From assembly GCA_015486915.1 (NCBI GenBank), contig WFQS01000049.1, positions 1-16,036 of the forward strand: a stretch of 16,036 nucleotides of DNA. The letters are read 5' to 3'. Source of the DNA: Desulfobacteraceae bacterium (lineage in GTDB: Bacteria; Desulfobacterota; Desulfobacteria; Desulfobacterales; Desulfobacteraceae). A model generated the notes under the pieces. The model made no database searches and was not told where the DNA came from. It saw nothing but the letters and a program-made list of their open reading frames with translations. Positions 14,364 to 16,036 of the stretch are shown piece by piece. The stretch's first letter is position 1; each line of letters opens with the position of its first letter. Made by a program: the position numbers and the translations under genes.

Positions 14364-16036
14364 TCAGATTTGTTTTGCCACCCTCATTCCAAATGTACTT
14401 CCCTTTCCATAAATACTTTTGACAAAGGTTTCTCCTCCCAGCATTTCCGTTATGATCTTTTTTGTCAGGTACAACCCGAGCCCTGTACCGGGAACCTTTG
14501 TTTTTAAATGAGACTCAATTCTGATAAATGGTTTAAAAAGTGCTGGAATATCCTTTTTCTTTATACCGATACCGGTGTCGGAAACTGAAATTTCAATTTT
14601 CCCTTCAATTTCCCGGACAAAAATTGTTATTTTCCCCTTTTCAGTATATTTAACGGCATTGCTGATATAGTTTACCAGGCACTGGAGAAGCCGTTTTCTG
14701 TCGGTTGTTAACATTAAATACGCAGGTGATACAATTTCAAGCCCAAGGTTTTTATCCTTTATGTCTGTGTCAAGAATTGATACAGCCTCTTTAATCACAT
14801 CGTCAATATTAAATTTTTCCGGATAAATTTCAAGCCTGCCCGCCTCAATTTTTGATATATCAATAACATCATTGATAAGGGAAAGAAGGTGCCTGCCCGA
14901 CCTGTACACCCTTTCAAGCTGATCTTTTATCTCATCGTTGATATCTCCTGCCATGCCCTGGAGAATAATACCTGTAAAACCTATGATGGAATTCAGCGGG
15001 GTGCGAAGCTCATGGGACATTGAGGCGATGAACATGGATTTTAACCGGTCAAGCTCCTTGAGACGGAGGTTTGCAGCTTCAAGCTCCTGATTTGCCTCGT
15101 TTACGTCTTCAAAAACGTTTAAAAGGGCGTTCTGGGCATCCTGTAATTCCCTGGTTCGTTCCTCAACCTTTGTTTCAAGTTCTTTTCCATATTCCGCAAG
15201 CTTAATCTCTGCTTTTTTCCGGTCCGTGATATCATGAACCACGCCAAGAACCTGTTGTGGAGAGCCATCTTCCCGGCGCAGATATATGAGTTCACTGCAG
15301 TCAAGCCAGTGCCATTCTCCGTTTTTATGTTTCATCCGGTATTGATTGACGATGGACTCATTATCCCCGGTTTTCCAGTATTTAGGATAAATCTTATCAA
15401 GGTAGATTTTAAAATCATCCGGATGCATCAAATTTTCAAGCAGCGTGTTTCCCATCTCCCTTATATCCTTGACGGAATACCCAAGAATTTTTTGAATGCC
15501 ATCATTTGTGTAAATATTTTTCTGTTCTATAATATCATAAATATAAATGATAACAGGACTTAAGTTGACAAGGGATTCAATGAACTGCTTATTTTCCTTT
15601 AATACTTTATTTCTATCCCTTATTTCCCGGGTTTTTTTATTTACCTGAATTTTAAACATTGCAATCATGGCAATACAGAGTACAAAAATTACAAAAAAAC
15701 CTGCCAGAACAGACCAAATCCACTGTGGAATTTTTTTAACAGGCTTTTGTGCGATGAAGCCCTCAAAATATTTTTTAAGCAGGCGATAATAAATTGACTT
15801 GCCATTTAACTGAAGTCTTTGTATGCGGGTGTTGATTTTGTCCACAAGAAATGGGGTTAACCTGCCGTTTTTTGGAAATGCAAATTTTATATCAATAGGC
15901 TGGAAAATAATCGGGGTCATCCTGACGTGAAACTTTTCTGCATTTGCATTGCCGAAATTCCGGTTGGTGATCCCGGCATCTGCCCTGTTTTCTTCTATTG
16001 CCCTGAAAACTTCAGCGTAGTTATTCAGTTCAAGAA
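14364..16036 (-). CDS. Membrane sensor histidine kinase with solute-binding-type sensor domain (5' end outside window)
   Basis: The frame runs from the window edge to a TGA at 14364-14366, 556 codons seen; the start is missing. Upstream of an internal Met at 15920 the frame continues as VFRAIEENRADAGITNR, the signature of a periplasmic solute-binding protein family 3 domain (BvgS-like sensor). Counting from that Met: end of the sensor domain 1-60; one membrane segment about 66-90 (IWSVLAGFFVIFVLCIAMIA); PAS/PAC 112-235 (HPDDF, HDITDRKKAE); a coiled coil 236-292; HisKA with His303 in FIASMSHELRTPLNSIIGF; ATPase N box NYISNAVKYTEKG, G1 SDTGIGIKKKD and G2 GTGLGLYL. It ends after the ATPase domain, with no attached receiver; the separate receiver at 13885 fills that role. 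The ligand is unknown; amino acids or organic acids bind similar domains. Confidence 0.92.
   Translation of the reverse strand, partial: LELNNYAEVFRAIEENRADAGITNRNFGNANAEKFHVRMTPIIFQPIDIKFAFPKNGRLTPFLVDKINTRIQRLQLNGKSIYYRLLKKYFEGFIAQKPVKKIPQWIWSVLAGFFVIFVLCIAMIAMFKIQVNKKTREIRDRNKVLKENKQFIESLVNLSPVIIYIYDIIEQKNIYTNDGIQKILGYSVKDIREMGNTLLENLMHPDDFKIYLDKIYPKYWKTGDNESIVNQYRMKHKNGEWHWLDCSELIYLRREDGSPQQVLGVVHDITDRKKAEIKLAEYGKELETKVEERTRELQDAQNALLNVFEDVNEANQELEAANLRLKELDRLKSMFIASMSHELRTPLNSIIGFTGIILQGMAGDINDEIKDQLERVYRSGRHLLSLINDVIDISKIEAGRLEIYPEKFNIDDVIKEAVSILDTDIKDKNLGLEIVSPAYLMLTTDRKRLLQCLVNYISNAVKYTEKGKITIFVREIEGKIEISVSDTGIGIKKKDIPALFKPFIRIESHLKTKVPGTGLGLYLTKKIITEMLGGETFVKSIYGKGSTFGMRVAKQI

Overview
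The window looks like part of the chromosome of an anaerobic, AT-rich sulfate-reducing or syntrophic member of the Desulfobacterota (Desulfobacteraceae-like). The grounds are a double-length HdrA, an MvhD subunit and a formate dehydrogenase in one operon, heavy use of NtrC-type and histidine-kinase regulators, and above all three genes interrupted by in-frame TGA codons that are best read as selenocysteine. The genus assignment is inference from gene content, not from a marker gene.

Layout. Positions 40-1023 (minus) encode a D-2-hydroxyacid dehydrogenase. Positions 1024-1866 form a long intergenic region with three copies of a hairpin-forming repeat. Positions 1867-3273 encode a sigma-54-dependent (NtrC-family) response regulator. 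Directly after its stop lies the 3' remnant of a hybrid histidine kinase (about 3275-3861), truncated and frameshifted. The gap at 3862-4418 holds a perfect AT-rich hairpin, two more repeat copies and a good sigma-54 promoter candidate (4255-4270). Then comes a co-directional set: a response regulator with an unusual C-terminal module (4419-5105), a soluble GAF-histidine kinase (5243-6511), an overlapping single-domain response regulator (6483-6848), hdrA (6893-9976), mvhD (9991-10431), a 4Fe-4S electron-transfer subunit (10433-11254) and fdhA (11283-13328). After a repeat-bearing gap come an internally deleted acyl-CoA thioesterase pseudogene (13598-13865) and, on the minus strand, a second two-component pair: a DivK-like response regulator (13885-14256) and the 3' part of a membrane sensor kinase with a solute-binding-type sensor domain (14364 to the window end).

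How the parts work together. HdrA, MvhD, the ferredoxin-like subunit and FdhA look like one cytoplasmic formate-oxidising, flavin-based electron-bifurcating or confurcating module. FdhA oxidises formate, the iron-sulfur subunit and MvhD carry electrons, and HdrA splits or merges them at a flavin. HdrB and HdrC are not in the window. Each of FdhA, MvhD and HdrA has a UGA codon at a position where the family has a functional Cys or Sec, and each UGA is followed within about 12-20 nt by a hairpin suited to a bacterial SECIS element. The upstream kinase, response regulators and NtrC-type activator, with the sigma-54 promoter, suggest that the operon is under sigma-54 two-component control.

The least explained feature is a family of at least six short intergenic repeats centred on nnGCC-ATGA-GGCnn, with compensatory stem changes, a larger alternative hairpin and an A-rich tail. 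Two long copies lie in opposite orientation on either side of the regulatory/formate dehydrogenase block.
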